Position numbers and translations under genes: made by a program. The notes beneath the pieces were generated by a model that was not told the origin of the DNA, did not search any database, and saw only the letters and a program-made list of their open reading frames with translations. Below are positions 30,616 through 40,715 of a DNA stretch of 49,799 nucleotides, in pieces (position 1 is the stretch's first letter; every line of letters begins with the position of its first letter). Location of the stretch: NCBI GenBank assembly GCA_016190375.1, contig JACPQR010000065.1, positions 1 through 49,799 on the forward strand. Direction: 5' to 3'. This DNA is from Deltaproteobacteria bacterium. Its GTDB lineage: Bacteria > Myxococcota_A > Polyangia > JACPQR01.

Positions 30616-33600
30616 ATGAGGATCCGGCCCCTCGCCGCAACCCTGGTGTGCCTCGCGCTCGCTCCCTGCGCGCACGCGCCCGCGCCGCTCGGGCTCTCGA
30701 TCATCGCTCGTCCGCCCGGGCCCACGCTCGCGCTCGAGCCCGTGCCCTCGGCGCCGGCTCGCGCTCGGGCCGCGCTCGCGGCGCTGCCGGTCGACGTCGA
30801 GGCGAGGCTCGTTCCCGGCGCGGCGCCGGAGGTCAGGCCGGGGCCGGAGGAGCCCACCCGGACACCTTTCGACCTCGGCGTGAGGCTGCCCGCCCGGCCC
30901 GTGGCGCTGCCGGACGTCGCGCCCGGAACGAGCGCGGCCTTCCGGCTCGACGGCGGCCGGCGCGGCTGGGTCGCGCATCTCGAGGGCCAGCGGCTTCCGA
31001 GCCCGGTGTACGCGAACGGCAAGGTGATGGTCGGCGGCGGCTTCGCGTCGCACACCTTCTACGGTCTGGACGCGCAGAGCGGGCGCTTCGCGTGGGCGGC
31101 CGAGGCGTCCGACGGAGGTCCGAGCGCGGGCCTCGCCGTCGACGACAAGGTGCTCTTCAACACGGAGAGCTGCACGCTGTTCTGCATCGATCCGAAGACC
31201 GGACGCGTCCTGTGGAGGCGCTGGCTCGGGGACCCGGTGATGGGGCAGCCGGCCGCCGCGAACGGCGTCGTCTACAGCGGGCACATCGTCGACGGTGCGC
31301 GCGGGTACGCGCTCTCGGCCCTGCGGCTCTCCGACGGGCAGCCGATCTGGCGGCGACCGCTCGACTCCGACGTGCTGTCGGCGCCGGTCATCTCCGGAGC
31401 CGGTCGAGACGCATCGGTCTACCTCACGACCATGAGCGGCGCCGTCTACCGCTTTCGCGCGCGAGACGGCGCCAAGCTCTGGCACGCCCCGGCCGAGGCC
31501 ACGAGCGCGCCCTGGGTCGAGGGAGGTCTCGTCTTCGTCTCGCGCCGGCGTCCGGGTGGCCACGAGCAGCAGGTCACGCTGGACGCCGCCGACGGCCTGC
31601 TCGTGGCCGCGGGCCGCGAGACACGTGCGCCCTACGCGACCGAGCGGCCCGACGCGCACGGCGTCCGGGCCGGCTGGAGCTACGAGGGCTCGCGCCCCAC
31701 GCTCGCGAACGGGCGCGCCTACTACGCGATCGGCGACGAGCTGCGTGCTCGCGACCTTCGGACGGGCTCCGAGGTGTGGCGCCGGCGCGCGCCACGCGGC
31801 GGAGCGGAGCGAGGCATGACCCCACCCGCCGTCGTCGGCGGGACGCTCGTCGTGGGAACGACCGCCGGCGAGATCTTCGGCATCGACGTCGACACCGGCA
31901 TGACGACGTTCGCCGTGGGGATCGGCGAGCCGATCGCGACGCAGCCGATCGTCGCCAAGGGCTGGGTGTACTGCACGACGGCCTCGGGGCGCCTCGTGGG
32001 GCTCGAGCTGGCGGATCCGGGGCTGGACGGCTGGCACATGTGGGGCGGAAGCGCCGCGCATACGGGGCCGCTTCCCGCTTCGTTCGACGCCTCGCACGCG
32101 CGACGTGACCCCACCGAGGGCATCCTGCGCGCGACGGCCGACGGGAGCACGATCGTCGTCGCGCCGCAGCACACCAGCATCGACGCACGTGTGTCGGGGT
32201 TCGTCGCGCGCATCGAGGTCGACCAGCTCTTCGTCAACCCGACCGGCCACGCGCTGGACGCGGCGTACCTGTTGCCCCTGCCCTCGGAGAGCGCCGTGGA
32301 CGCGCTCGAGATGGTCGTCGGCGGCCGCGAGATCCACGCCGAGATCCGGCGGCGCGCCGACGCGCGAGCCACGTTCGAGGCGGCGCGGGCCTCCGGTCGC
32401 ACCGCGAGCCTGCTCGAGGAGGAGCGCCCGAACCTCTTCCAACAGACCGTCGCGAACATCCCGCCGCACGGCGAGGTGCGGGTCCGCGTGCGCCTCGTCG
32501 CGGTCCTGCGCTTCGCGAACGGATCGTACGAGCTCGCGATCCCGCTTCGGGCGGCGCCGAGGTACCGATCCGGTGGCGGTCCGCCCGAACCGGTGCCGGC
32601 GACGCGTCCCGGCGACGCGCTGGACGTCAGGGTGGAGATCGACGCGGGAGCGCCGATCGCCTCGGCGACGAGCAGCTCGCACGAGGTCCGCACCGAGCGC
32701 CCCGAGCCTGACCGGCGGACCCTGACTCTCGAGCGACGGGAGGAGCTGCCCAACCGCGACTTCGTCGTCCGCTACTCGGCCCTCGGAGCGGCCACGCGCG
32801 CGGCGTTCCTCGCGACCCGCACTCGAGGACGCGGGACCTTCGCGCTCATGCTCCACCCGCCCGAGCGCGCGCCGCCGTCCGCGATCGCGCCCCGCGAGCT
32901 CGTCGTCCTCGTCGACCATTCGAGCTCGATGGCTGGCCGAGCGAGCCAGATGGCGCAGACGCTCGCGATGGCCGCGATCGAGTCGCTGAGCCCCGGCGAC
33001 TCGCTGCGCCTCGTGGCATTCGCCGATCGGGCGCGGTCGATGGCGCCCGGCGCGGTGCGGGCCGGCGCCGCCGCGATCGAGAACGCGCGGAGGTTCCTCG
33101 GGGAAGCGGCGCCGCAGGGAGGGACCGAGCTCGGCTCGGCGGTCGCGGCCGCGTTCCGCGCGCCCGCCGACCCCGCGCGGATTCGAACCGTGCTCCTCGT
33201 CACCGACGGCAACGTCGGCGCCGACGACGAGGTCCTGAGCCTCGTGGCGAGGAGCATGGGCCAGACGCGCCTGCACGCGATCGGGCTCGGAGCGTCGCCG
33301 AACCGATGGCTGCTCGAGCGCGCCGCGGAGATCGGACGTGGCTCGTGCGCGGTGGTCGGCCTGACCGAGGACGCCAGCCGGGCCGGACGCGACCTCGCGG
33401 CCCGCCTGGCCCGTCCCCTCGTCACCGACCTCCAGATCGACTGGGGCGGGCTACCCGTCCGCGACGTCTACCCTCGGATCCTCCCGGACCTGAACGCGGG
33501 CGAGCCGCTGATCGTGGTAGGGCGCACGGACGGGCCGGGCGGCGGAACCGTGCGGCTACGGGGGCGCACGGGCGGCCGGCCGTGGTCGATCGAGCACCCG

Positions 33601-34431
33601 GTCGAGCTACCGGACAGGTCGGACCGCCACGAGGCGCTCGGCGCTGCATGGGCTCGCCGCCGCGTTCACGAGATCGAGACCGCGATGCTGCTCCGTCCCT
33701 CCGATTCGCTGCGCGAGCAGATCGCCGAGATCGGCCTCGAGAACGGGATCGTCACCGGCGAGACCTCGCTGGTCGCGGTGGCGCCTGAGGCTGGTGACGT
33801 GCGACGCCGAGCCGCGCCCGCCGCCGCCAGCCGGTGGCCGTTCGAAGCGCAGTTCTGGCGCGACGAGCTCGGCGCGTATCGAGGCGGCCCGGCGCCGGGC
33901 GTACCCGCCGACGCCGGTGACGCGTCCCGCTACGCCAGGGCGCGGATCTGGTACCAGGCGCCCGCCGCGTCCGCGCCCGGTGGCTGGACCTTCGACGAGA
34001 TCGTCGACGGTGATCTAGCCCGGCCGGACGGCGAGATGGCGACGACCGCCGACCGAGAGCTTTCGATCGGCTCCAGGGCCGAGCTCGCGTGGGACGGTCC
34101 GATCGTGAACGCGCAGATCGCGAGCCCGCCGGCCGCGCCCCGGTGGGACGCCCGCATCCAGGCGACCTTCGCGTCGGCGGCGCAGGGGATCGCGGCCGCC
34201 TATCGGGAGGCGCTCGAAAGAGACCGAACGCTGCGCGGCCGGCTCGTCGTGGAGGTGACGATCCGGCGCGATGGCTCGGTCGCGGCCCTGCGCCGGTTGC
34301 GCGCGATCGGCGACGCCGTCCTCGAGGCCGCCGTTCTCGAGATCGTGCGGACGCTCTCGTTCGGCCCCGGCGCGGCGCAGACGGTGGAGTACCCGATCGA
34401 CTTCGCGCCCGCTCCTCGCGGCAGGACGTAG
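30616..34431 (+). CDS. Multidomain envelope protein: PQQ-like propeller, VIT, vWA and TonB-type C-terminus
   Basis: 1271 aa; GAAGG ribosome site 6 nt before ATG 30616. N-terminal signal (MRIRPLAATLVCLALAPC). Residues about 125-490 are PQQ-like propeller repeats (VYANGKVMVGGGFASHTFYG, LFCIDPKTGRVLWRRWLGDP, VYLTTMSGAVYRFRARDGAK, GEIFGIDVDTGMTTFAVGIG). About 515-660 is a VIT domain (VAPQHTSIDARVSGFVARIE, VANIPPHGEVRVRVRLVAVL). About 757-930 is vWA with MIDAS DHSSS (D767, S769, S771) and LLVTDGNVG. Residues about 1205-1265 match a TonB/AgmX-type C-terminal domain (GRLVVEVTIRRDGSVAALRR, LSFGPGAAQTVEYPIDF). VIT-vWA pairs occur in many bacteria; the added propeller and TonB-like ends in one chain are unusual. 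No membrane anchor besides the signal is obvious. Confidence 0.82.
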   Translation: MRIRPLAATLVCLALAPCAHAPAPLGLSIIARPPGPTLALEPVPSAPARARAALAALPVDVEARLVPGAAPEVRPGPEEPTRTPFDLGVRLPARPVALPDVAPGTSAAFRLDGGRRGWVAHLEGQRLPSPVYANGKVMVGGGFASHTFYGLDAQSGRFAWAAEASDGGPSAGLAVDDKVLFNTESCTLFCIDPKTGRVLWRRWLGDPVMGQPAAANGVVYSGHIVDGARGYALSALRLSDGQPIWRRPLDSDVLSAPVISGAGRDASVYLTTMSGAVYRFRARDGAKLWHAPAEATSAPWVEGGLVFVSRRRPGGHEQQVTLDAADGLLVAAGRETRAPYATERPDAHGVRAGWSYEGSRPTLANGRAYYAIGDELRARDLRTGSEVWRRRAPRGGAERGMTPPAVVGGTLVVGTTAGEIFGIDVDTGMTTFAVGIGEPIATQPIVAKGWVYCTTASGRLVGLELADPGLDGWHMWGGSAAHTGPLPASFDASHARRDPTEGILRATADGSTIVVAPQHTSIDARVSGFVARIEVDQLFVNPTGHALDAAYLLPLPSESAVDALEMVVGGREIHAEIRRRADARATFEAARASGRTASLLEEERPNLFQQTVANIPPHGEVRVRVRLVAVLRFANGSYELAIPLRAAPRYRSGGGPPEPVPATRPGDALDVRVEIDAGAPIASATSSSHEVRTERPEPDRRTLTLERREELPNRDFVVRYSALGAATRAAFLATRTRGRGTFALMLHPPERAPPSAIAPRELVVLVDHSSSMAGRASQMAQTLAMAAIESLSPGDSLRLVAFADRARSMAPGAVRAGAAAIENARRFLGEAAPQGGTELGSAVAAAFRAPADPARIRTVLLVTDGNVGADDEVLSLVARSMGQTRLHAIGLGASPNRWLLERAAEIGRGSCAVVGLTEDASRAGRDLAARLARPLVTDLQIDWGGLPVRDVYPRILPDLNAGEPLIVVGRTDGPGGGTVRLRGRTGGRPWSIEHPVELPDRSDRHEALGAAWARRRVHEIETAMLLRPSDSLREQIAEIGLENGIVTGETSLVAVAPEAGDVRRRAAPAAASRWPFEAQFWRDELGAYRGGPAPGVPADAGDASRYARARIWYQAPAASAPGGWTFDEIVDGDLARPDGEMATTADRELSIGSRAELAWDGPIVNAQIASPPAAPRWDARIQATFASAAQGIAAAYREALERDRTLRGRLVVEVTIRRDGSVAALRRLRAIGDAVLEAAVLEIVRTLSFGPGAAQTVEYPIDFAPAPRGRT

Positions 34432-34455
34432 CGGAGCAGCGACTCCTCGGTCTGT
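34420..34455. repeat. Left direct repeat flanking the polyprenol-kinase-like gene
   Basis: 36 bp identical except one base to 35499-35534, same orientation. On the minus strand it encodes TEESLLRYVLP, the C-terminal end of the DUF5722 protein. It overlaps the last codons of the vWA gene. Confidence 0.85.
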
Positions 34456-34504
34456 CGTCTGCGAGGCGGACTTCGGCCCGGACACGCTATGCTGCGTCGC
34501 CCGC

Positions 34505-35461
34505 ATGACAAGCGACGGCTACCTCCTCGCGCTAGAGCTGTACGACTTGCTACGCGACCTCGATCGCTCGCGCTGGCGCGAGGAGCTCGAAGCGACCGTG
34601 CGGAGCAGGCTCGCGCGCGTTCAGGCGCGGCTGACGGATCTCGCACGCGAGCTCGACGGACGCGGCTCGGCGCTCGGCTCGTCGGTGCAGCTCGCACGCG
34701 CTGTGGTCGAGGAGCACGGACCGGGACAGGGCCTGAGCGGGCCGGCGCTGCAGGCGGCCTGGATGTCGTTCCGCGGGCGGATGGTCCCCGCCTACCAGGC
34801 CCTGGCTCAGGCGCTGCGCGCAGAGCGAGTCCACGTCCCCGTGCTTCGCCCCGCGAACTGGCGCCGGACGGCGTTCCACGTATCATCCGCGTTCGGCGTG
34901 CTGCTCCTGCTCGAGAGGGTGTTCAGCCCGCTCGGCTCGGTGATCGCATCCGGAGCATTCGCCGGGCTGTGCTGGTTCCTCGAGGCGGGGCGGCACCTCA
35001 GCCGACGGATGAACGATCGGCTGATGCAGGTCCGCTTCTTCCAGTGGATCATCCATCCCCACGAGCGCCATCAGGTCAACTCCGCGACGTGGTACGCGAC
35101 GGCGCTGTTCCTCCTCTCGCTGGCGAGCCCCGTGTTCGCCTCGGCCGCGGCGCTGGCGGTGCTCGGCGCCGGCGATCCCGTCGCGGCGTTCGCGGGCCGC
35201 CGCTGGGGCCGACGGACTCTCGGGCACGGCCGCACCCTCGAGGGAAGCATCGCGTTCGTTGCGAGCGCCACGGGGGCGGCCTTCGGGGTGCTGGCGTGGT
35301 GGCACCCGCTCGGTCGGTGGCCGGCGCTGCTCGTCGTGGCGGCCGGCGCGGCAGTCGCGGGCGCCGTCGCCGAGCTCGCGAGCCGCCGGCTGGACGACAA
35401 CTTCACGATCCCGCTGGCGGCGGCGGGGGGTGCGGCGGCGGCCGCCTTCTTGCTGGCCTGA
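34505..35461 (+). CDS. Dolichol/phytol (polyprenol) kinase-like integral membrane protein
   Basis: 318 aa from ATG 34505. The C-terminal 200 residues have six or seven hydrophobic segments and the CTP-dependent lipid kinase signature: LGAGDPVAAFAGRRWGRRTL, then GRTLEGSIAFVASATGAAFG and later DDNFTIPLAAAGG. These enzymes phosphorylate isoprenoid alcohols such as dolichol or phytol using CTP. The first 120 residues are soluble and helical (LYDLLRDLDRSRWREELEAT) and are not part of the usual family. The gene lies between two 36-bp direct repeats, which suggests insertion or segment duplication. Confidence 0.78.
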   Translation: MTSDGYLLALELYDLLRDLDRSRWREELEATVRSRLARVQARLTDLARELDGRGSALGSSVQLARAVVEEHGPGQGLSGPALQAAWMSFRGRMVPAYQALAQALRAERVHVPVLRPANWRRTAFHVSSAFGVLLLLERVFSPLGSVIASGAFAGLCWFLEAGRHLSRRMNDRLMQVRFFQWIIHPHERHQVNSATWYATALFLLSLASPVFASAAALAVLGAGDPVAAFAGRRWGRRTLGHGRTLEGSIAFVASATGAAFGVLAWWHPLGRWPALLVVAAGAAVAGAVAELASRRLDDNFTIPLAAAGGAAAAAFLLA

Positions 35462-35494
35462 TCAGCGCGAACCAGGCCGAGCGGCACTCGCTTC

Positions 35495-37396
35495 TCACGG
35501 CAGGACGTAGCCGAGCAGCGACTCCTCGGTCTGTCCTTCGCAGCCGGCGTCGGTCGAGACGAAGTGGTCCTCGCCCTGGCCGATGCGACAGCGGTGCAGC
35601 GGGACGCGGTCGGCGGCGGCGTCGATCCAGGCCCAGCCCACCGGACCCAGCGGTAGCTGGCCCTCGCAACCCACGTCCGTGGTCAGGAAGTCGTGGCCGC
35701 CGAAGGCGCACTCGTACAGGAGCCGGGTCCCGGGTGTCTCGTCCCGCAGGAGGCGCCAGCTCTGCTCCCGCGCGAAGCCCGGCGGCGGAAGGCGCGTCGA
35801 CGTCCAGTGGCCGCGCTCCGACGAGTACGAGCGAACGAGCCGCAGGTACGGGAGGTCCTCGAAGCCGCAGGAGAGCTGCGGCGGGTCGAGGTCGATCCGG
35901 TTCGCGAGCGCCCAGACGGCCCACGCGGGCTTGGCCGCGCCGTCCGGTCCGCGAAGCCCGAGCGCCAGGCCCGCGGCGACCTCGGTCGGGTGGTCCAGCA
36001 TGCGGTGATAGATGTAGCTCTCGATCCCCGGCGTGCCGACGACGTTCCTGAGCGAGTCGCAGACGGCCGTGGCCTGGGCGTCGAGCGAGGACGGCGAGAG
36101 CGAGTTGACGCCGTTCTCGGTGAGCTGCACCTCCCAGGCCGAGGGCGTGCCGGGAAACTCCCTGCGCAGCCACCCGAGGAGCACGCCGACGTTGCCGAAC
36201 GTGACCCGAGGCCAGTCGTCCGGCGAGAAGACGGGCGACAAGAGGTCGGGAGGATAGGCGTGGAAGGCGACGCGCCACGCGCGATCGCCGGCGCGGGCGG
36301 CGACTCCGCGGATCATCGTCTCGCCGGAGAGGATCGGGTTCTGGGCATCCGGCCTGTCGAAGGCGGCGCCGAAGTGGTGCTCGAGCGAGATGAGCACCTT
36401 CGCCGCCGGCTGCGCGGCCGTCGCGGCGTCGTACGCGGCGATCCAGCTCGCCGCGTAGGCGTCGATCCACTCCACGGCGTCGCAGGGGACGCCCTGGCCG
36501 CAGCCGATGTCGAACCAGTCGTTGGCGTTGACCTCGTTGTGCACGACGAAGTCGGCGATGCGGCCGTTGCCGCTCAATCCGTCGTAGCGCCTCGCCAGCA
36601 TCCCGACGAATCGGCCGTAGTCGGCGGCGTCGTCGGGCGCGCAGAAGATCTCGAAGCCCGGCGCGACCGGCGAGCAAGCTCGACCTGCTCGCGCCCAGGC
36701 CGGCACGCCGTACACGACCGCCGTGACCACGACCCCGCGGTCGGTCCAGGCGCGGATCGCGGCATCCACGGCGCCGTCGATGACGAAGCAGCGCGAATCG
36801 TGCAGGGCCTCGCCGGCGGCGCAGGGCGCGGGGCGCGGCTCGGGCTCCCAGCTCGCCCACACGAGGTTCATCGCGACGCCACCGGTGTTGTTCCCGGCGA
36901 TCTCCTCCATGTCGGGCCAGAAGTCGGGCTGGAGGCCCTTGATGCGATACGGATCGCGGGTCGGATACGGGAGCGCCACGGGGCCGGAGTCGGCCGCGGC
37001 GTCGGGCTCGCCCTGGCCGCCGTCGAGCTCGTCCGTCGCGGCGTCGGTCGCGGCGGCGTCCACGCCGGCGGCCGATCCGCCGTCGCGGTCCGGTCCCCGG
37101 ACGCCGTCCGAGCAGGCAACGAGGATCACGAGCGCCCAGAGCTTCGGCCGGGCGGGCCACAGGCGAGTCACGAGAAGGCACGCGGCGACGGCGGGCATCA
37201 CGACGATCGTGTACACGCGCAGGAGGAGGGCGACGAGCGTCGCGGCCAGCGCGGCGACGCTCGCGTCCGAGACCGCGCCGAGCATGACGCCCGCCGCGCC
37301 CGAATGCTGGAGCCCCGCGACGAGCGCACGCTCCGCGAGCACCGGCAGGACGCAGAGGACGATCGGAGCCAGGGCACGGCGGAGGATCGCGCTCAT
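35495..37396 (-). CDS. DUF5722 glycoside-hydrolase-like membrane or lipid-anchored protein
   Basis: 633 aa from ATG 37396, overlapping the upstream stop (ATGA). N-terminal about 75 residues hold two or three hydrophobic helices, followed by [11 protein letters not shown], which looks like an internal lipobox; an internal GTG start before it would give a plain lipoprotein. An Asp/Ala linker leads to a TIM-barrel region of DUF5722 type: [12 protein letters not shown] and [12 protein letters not shown] carry the two glutamates expected of clan GH-A-like sites, with [12 protein letters not shown] and [10 protein letters not shown] between them. The last 85 residues contain two related blocks ([12 protein letters not shown] and [12 protein letters not shown]) of a small repeat domain. 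Likely acts on extracellular glycans; substrate unknown. Confidence 0.78.
   Translation of the reverse strand: MSAILRRALAPIVLCVLPVLAERALVAGLQHSGAAGVMLGAVSDASVAALAATLVALLLRVYTIVVMPAVAACLLVTRLWPARPKLWALVILVACSDGVRGPDRDGGSAAGVDAAATDAATDELDGGQGEPDAAADSGPVALPYPTRDPYRIKGLQPDFWPDMEEIAGNNTGGVAMNLVWASWEPEPRPAPCAAGEALHDSRCFVIDGAVDAAIRAWTDRGVVVTAVVYGVPAWARAGRACSPVAPGFEIFCAPDDAADYGRFVGMLARRYDGLSGNGRIADFVVHNEVNANDWFDIGCGQGVPCDAVEWIDAYAASWIAAYDAATAAQPAAKVLISLEHHFGAAFDRPDAQNPILSGETMIRGVAARAGDRAWRVAFHAYPPDLLSPVFSPDDWPRVTFGNVGVLLGWLRREFPGTPSAWEVQLTENGVNSLSPSSLDAQATAVCDSLRNVVGTPGIESYIYHRMLDHPTEVAAGLALGLRGPDGAAKPAWAVWALANRIDLDPPQLSCGFEDLPYLRLVRSYSSERGHWTSTRLPPPGFAREQSWRLLRDETPGTRLLYECAFGGHDFLTTDVGCEGQLPLGPVGWAWIDAAADRVPLHRCRIGQGEDHFVSTDAGCEGQTEESLLGYVLP
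35499..35534. repeat. Right direct repeat flanking the polyprenol-kinase-like gene
   Basis: Lies in the 3' end of the DUF5722 gene and matches 34420-34455 at 35 of 36 bases. Because it is part of an intact gene here, this is probably the source copy. Confidence 0.85.
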
Positions 37397-38529
37397 CTCG
37401 CACGCCCCGCCGTGAGCAGCGCAAACAGGAGCGTGTCGCCGACCGCGCCACCCGAGACGAAGCGCAACCCCGCCTTCGTCTCGTAGGGCAGACCGAAGAG
37501 CCACGCGCTCGCGAAGAGCCCGCGGAACCTCTCGCGATCGCCGTGACGGCGCGCCGCGGCGAGCGCGAAGCCGCTCGCACTGACGCCGAGCCCGAAGATC
37601 ACGGGCCCCGAGTCGACGTCGCCCGCGCCGTCGCCGGGCCCGTACTCGCGGACGCCGCCGAAGCCGAGGACGTCGTCGAACTGCCGTGCGAGCGAGCGCC
37701 AGAGCGGGCGCGCCGCGTCGAGCCCGGCGGCTCCCAGCACGAACGCCGCGAGCGCCGTGCCGGAGGCGCGGGCGGCGTCGCGCGGGGCGCCCGTCTCCGA
37801 ATCGACTCGCTGGTAGAGGAAGCCGGAACGCGGGTCGCGGTAGCGTGTGGAGAACGCCGACAGCACGTCCTGGACGACATCGCTGTTCTGTCCGCCGGCA
37901 GCGCGATCGTGGAGCGCGATCGACGCGATCGCGGCGGCGTTGTCCGCCGGGTAGGTCTCGGCGGGATAGCTCTCGAGGAGCGCCCCGGAGCCGTGCCTCG
38001 CGAAGCGCCTCGCCAGCGCCGCGGTGATCTCGTCGTTCAGGCGCGAGAAGCGCGAGCGCGGCTCGAGCCGCCGGTGCATCGACAGGGCCAGGTTGGCGTA
38101 TCCGAGGAACGCCAGATGGCCGCGATCGCCGTCGAGAGCCTCGAGCGGATCCTCGCTCCAGGCCAGGGCATCGTGCGCCCGTCCCCGAGGCAGGAGCGCC
38201 CGGTCGATGGCGCGCTCGACGAGCCGGGCGTGCTCGGACCCGAGCTCGGGGTGCTCGAGCGCAGTCTGCGCGAGCCCGATCGCGGCGGCCACGTGGGTGA
38301 TGAGGTACCACTCCCCGTCGAACCGCGGCGAGCCGGTGCCGAACGTCAGCGTCGCTGGATCGCGCTCCAGCCACTCTCGGACACCGCTCGCGAGCGCGCG
38401 CTGCGCCCCGAGATCGCCGTCGAAGAACGCGTCCGCGCGCCGCCCGCACCACCAGGCCGGCACGACCGTGACGACACCAGCGCCGGCGAGAAGCGCGACC
38501 AGCCGCGCGAGCCAGCGCGATCGAGGCAC
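37393..38529 (-). CDS. Predicted (alpha/alpha)-toroid membrane-anchored protein
   Basis: 378 aa from GTG 38529. One N-terminal helix ([20 protein letters not shown]) anchors or exports it. The rest consists of paired helices with motifs [58 protein letters not shown] and YLYQRV-like strands, as in six-hairpin glycosidase or isoprenoid-enzyme toroids. I recognise a conserved but uncharacterised family. Translational coupling with the DUF5722 gene suggests joint action on a polysaccharide or glycolipid. Confidence 0.65.
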   Translation of the reverse strand: MPRSRWLARLVALLAGAGVVTVVPAWWCGRRADAFFDGDLGAQRALASGVREWLERDPATLTFGTGSPRFDGEWYLITHVAAAIGLAQTALEHPELGSEHARLVERAIDRALLPRGRAHDALAWSEDPLEALDGDRGHLAFLGYANLALSMHRRLEPRSRFSRLNDEITAALARRFARHGSGALLESYPAETYPADNAAAIASIALHDRAAGGQNSDVVQDVLSAFSTRYRDPRSGFLYQRVDSETGAPRDAARASGTALAAFVLGAAGLDAARPLWRSLARQFDDVLGFGGVREYGPGDGAGDVDSGPVIFGLGVSASGFALAAARRHGDRERFRGLFASAWLFGLPYETKAGLRFVSGGAVGDTLLFALLTAGRAR

Positions 38530-38564
38530 ACCCGGATTCTATGCTCCGTGTGCGCTGACGTCGA
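38530..38564 (-). promoter_or_regulatory. Leaderless promoter of the toroid/DUF5722 operon
   Basis: On the minus strand TCGACG (38564-38559, 4 of 6), a 17-bp spacer, TAGAAT (38541-38536, 5 of 6) and 6 nt lead to the GTG at 38529. It suggests that these two genes are transcribed apart from the radical SAM gene, which ends at 38611. Confidence 0.5.
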
Positions 38565-38610
38565 AGCGTGGGCCTCGCCAGACAGAAGCTGCTCGCGCGT
38601 CTCGGCGGGC

Positions 38611-40677
38611 CTACGAGCTCGGTCGCGCGGTAGCCCGGCATCGTGATGGGGCTCGAGGTCTCGAGGCCCGCGAGGGGAGGGCGATGCCCATGGCCGCGCA
38701 GGCCACGTCGGGATCGGGCGGCAGGCTCAAGACGAGCTGGCCGTCACGCTCGGCGTAGCGGGGCCGTGCGGCGGGGATCGCCAGCGTCAGGTATCGCTGG
38801 CGGTCCCGCATCGTGAGGCCGCGGTGGCAGAGGACGCGCAAGACAGCCTCGACCTCGGCGACAGGCGCGCCAGTCATCTCCGCGGCCGTGGCCGCGGTGC
38901 GAGCGTGATCGCTACAGGCCAGGTAGAGCCGGCCGGCGAGACCCTCGAGTGTGTGGGCCACCGGCTCCTTGCGCCGGCGCGCGTCCTCGACGACGACGAA
39001 GGCCGATGGCACACCGGCGGCCCCTGGTCGCTGGGGATCCCGCGATTCCACCGCGGGATACGCGCGGTAGTGCATTCGCGGGAGGGTGGTTCGTTGCCAG
39101 GCCGCCCGCCATTCCTCGATCCGGGCCTTGGTCCCCTCGTATGCGGCGTCGGGAAGGCAGTCTTCGAAGGCGTAGTCGAAGTGGAAGGCGACCTTGTCGA
39201 CCGCGACGCTCTTGGGATAGATGTGCGCTTGACCCGGCTCGGGGCGCAGGAAGGTCGTCTTGAATTTCGCCCGCTCCACGAACATCGGGCTGAACCGCGC
39301 CATGAACAGGCGGCCGCCGTTCTGTGGCGGCTGAAGGTGTGAGAGCAGGGGAATCAGCGCTGCCTGCTGCCGGTAGTCCTCTTCGGTTTCACCCGGAAAG
39401 CCCCACAGGATGTTCCAGGCCGCGTCGAGCCCGTGGAAACGCGCCCAGCGGAGGACGTTGACGTTCTGGCTGGGGGTGACGCCCTTGCGCATGAGCTCGA
39501 GGACGTTGGCGCTGAGCGACTCGATTCCGGGCTGGATGCAGATCGTCCCGGCGTCCTTCAGAAGTCCCACCTGGGAGCGCGTGAGGTTCGCCTTGACCTC
39601 GAGGTACAGGGTCGTCTGCGGCCATCTGCCCTCGAGATCCGGGAAGAGGTCGCGCAGGAACGCCATTTCGAGAATGCTGTCGACGATCTCGAGGTGCACG
39701 CCTACGTGCGGCGCCGAGAGGACTTCGATTTCTCGGACGACGCGCGTGGCAGACTTCGAACGGTACCTGAGGCCGTGGACGTCGGTGCCGCAGAAAGAGC
39801 AGGCGTGCTTCTGGCCCCACCAACACCCACGCGACATCTCGAGCGGGATCTGGGCGGCGTGATCGCTCCGGAAAAGGCCCAAGGCGCGCGCGCGCCCGAA
39901 GTACTCGGAGTAGTCGGGGATCGGCAGCTCGTCGAGTGGAAGTGGCGGCCGCTCGCCCAGTGGCGTCACCTCGCCGTCTCGGCGCGCGATGACCCCAGCG
40001 ACGTCGGCCCCATCGCGTCCCTGGCGGAGCGCCTCGAGGAGCTCGGGGAAGGTCACGTCTCCCTCGCCGATCACCGCGTAGTCGATGTACTCGATCGCCC
40101 GGACGAGCTCCCGCCCCATCTCGGCCGCGAAGTTCACGCCGCCGAAGACGACGCAGGTCGACGGGTAGAGCCGCTTGATCGCCGCAGCGAGAGCAAAGGA
40201 TGCTGCGTTCTGCTGGAACGTCGAGGTGAAGCCCACGACCCTGAAGCTTCCCCACGAGATCTCGCGGACAAGCCGATCGATGAACGCTGGAACGACCTCG
40301 CGCCGCAGCTCGCGGAGCCTCTGTTTCGTGACTCCGGCCACACCCAGGCGCCATTCGTCGTGCTCGCTCGCGAGCTCTAGAAAGCCGTCCTCGTCATCCG
40401 GAGCGTCTTCACCGAAGGCCGCCCTGGCGAAGAGCCAGTCGCCCAGCGGTGGGGCGCGGCCGAGGCTTATCGCGTAGTAGAGGTCGGGACCTATCTCTTT
40501 CGCGAAGTCCAGGGTGAGGTGAAAGGAGGTCGCCGGGTATCCGCGAGCACGCGCGATGGCCTCGAGCAGCCCGACCTGGATGGACGGTGTCTCCCAGCGG
40601 GCAAAGGGCATCGCCACGAGCGCGATGGGAAAACCAGCCCGGGAAACCGCGAGGGGAAGGTTGGTCTCAGGCTGCAT
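38611..40677 (-). CDS. B12-binding radical SAM enzyme for RiPP maturation (RiPP rSAM 1 type)
   Basis: 688 aa. Residues about 15-235 form a cobalamin-binding-like Rossmann domain ([51 protein letters not shown]). The radical SAM core begins with [18 protein letters not shown]285, C293 and C296 form the spacing C-x7-C-x2-C typical of the RiPP maturation radical SAM protein 1 family rather than the general C-x3-C-x2-C. Further: [38 protein letters not shown]. The last 90 residues contain a winged-helix-like segment ([20 protein letters not shown]), possibly for leader binding. It follows the Nif11-type precursor by 38 nt. Family members are thought to methylate or otherwise alter precursor peptides. 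Confidence 0.9.
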   Translation of the reverse strand: MQPETNLPLAVSRAGFPIALVAMPFARWETPSIQVGLLEAIARARGYPATSFHLTLDFAKEIGPDLYYAISLGRAPPLGDWLFARAAFGEDAPDDEDGFLELASEHDEWRLGVAGVTKQRLRELRREVVPAFIDRLVREISWGSFRVVGFTSTFQQNAASFALAAAIKRLYPSTCVVFGGVNFAAEMGRELVRAIEYIDYAVIGEGDVTFPELLEALRQGRDGADVAGVIARRDGEVTPLGERPPLPLDELPIPDYSEYFGRARALGLFRSDHAAQIPLEMSRGCWWGQKHACSFCGTDVHGLRYRSKSATRVVREIEVLSAPHVGVHLEIVDSILEMAFLRDLFPDLEGRWPQTTLYLEVKANLTRSQVGLLKDAGTICIQPGIESLSANVLELMRKGVTPSQNVNVLRWARFHGLDAAWNILWGFPGETEEDYRQQAALIPLLSHLQPPQNGGRLFMARFSPMFVERAKFKTTFLRPEPGQAHIYPKSVAVDKVAFHFDYAFEDCLPDAAYEGTKARIEEWRAAWQRTTLPRMHYRAYPAVESRDPQRPGAAGVPSAFVVVEDARRRKEPVAHTLEGLAGRLYLACSDHARTAATAAEMTGAPVAEVEAVLRVLCHRGLTMRDRQRYLTLAIPAARPRYAERDGQLVLSLPPDPDVACAAMGIALPSRASRPRAPSRCRATARPSS

Positions 40678-40715
40678 GATCGGTCGCCCGGGCCTGGCAC
40701 CCTCTCAGCTTGCTG

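Noticed and set aside
35495..38641. A single 1048-residue protein spanning the DUF5722 and toroid regions on the minus strand
   Set aside because: The upstream part of that frame is Arg-rich shadow of the toroid gene, which has its own coding frame and overlaps the DUF5722 start by ATGA.
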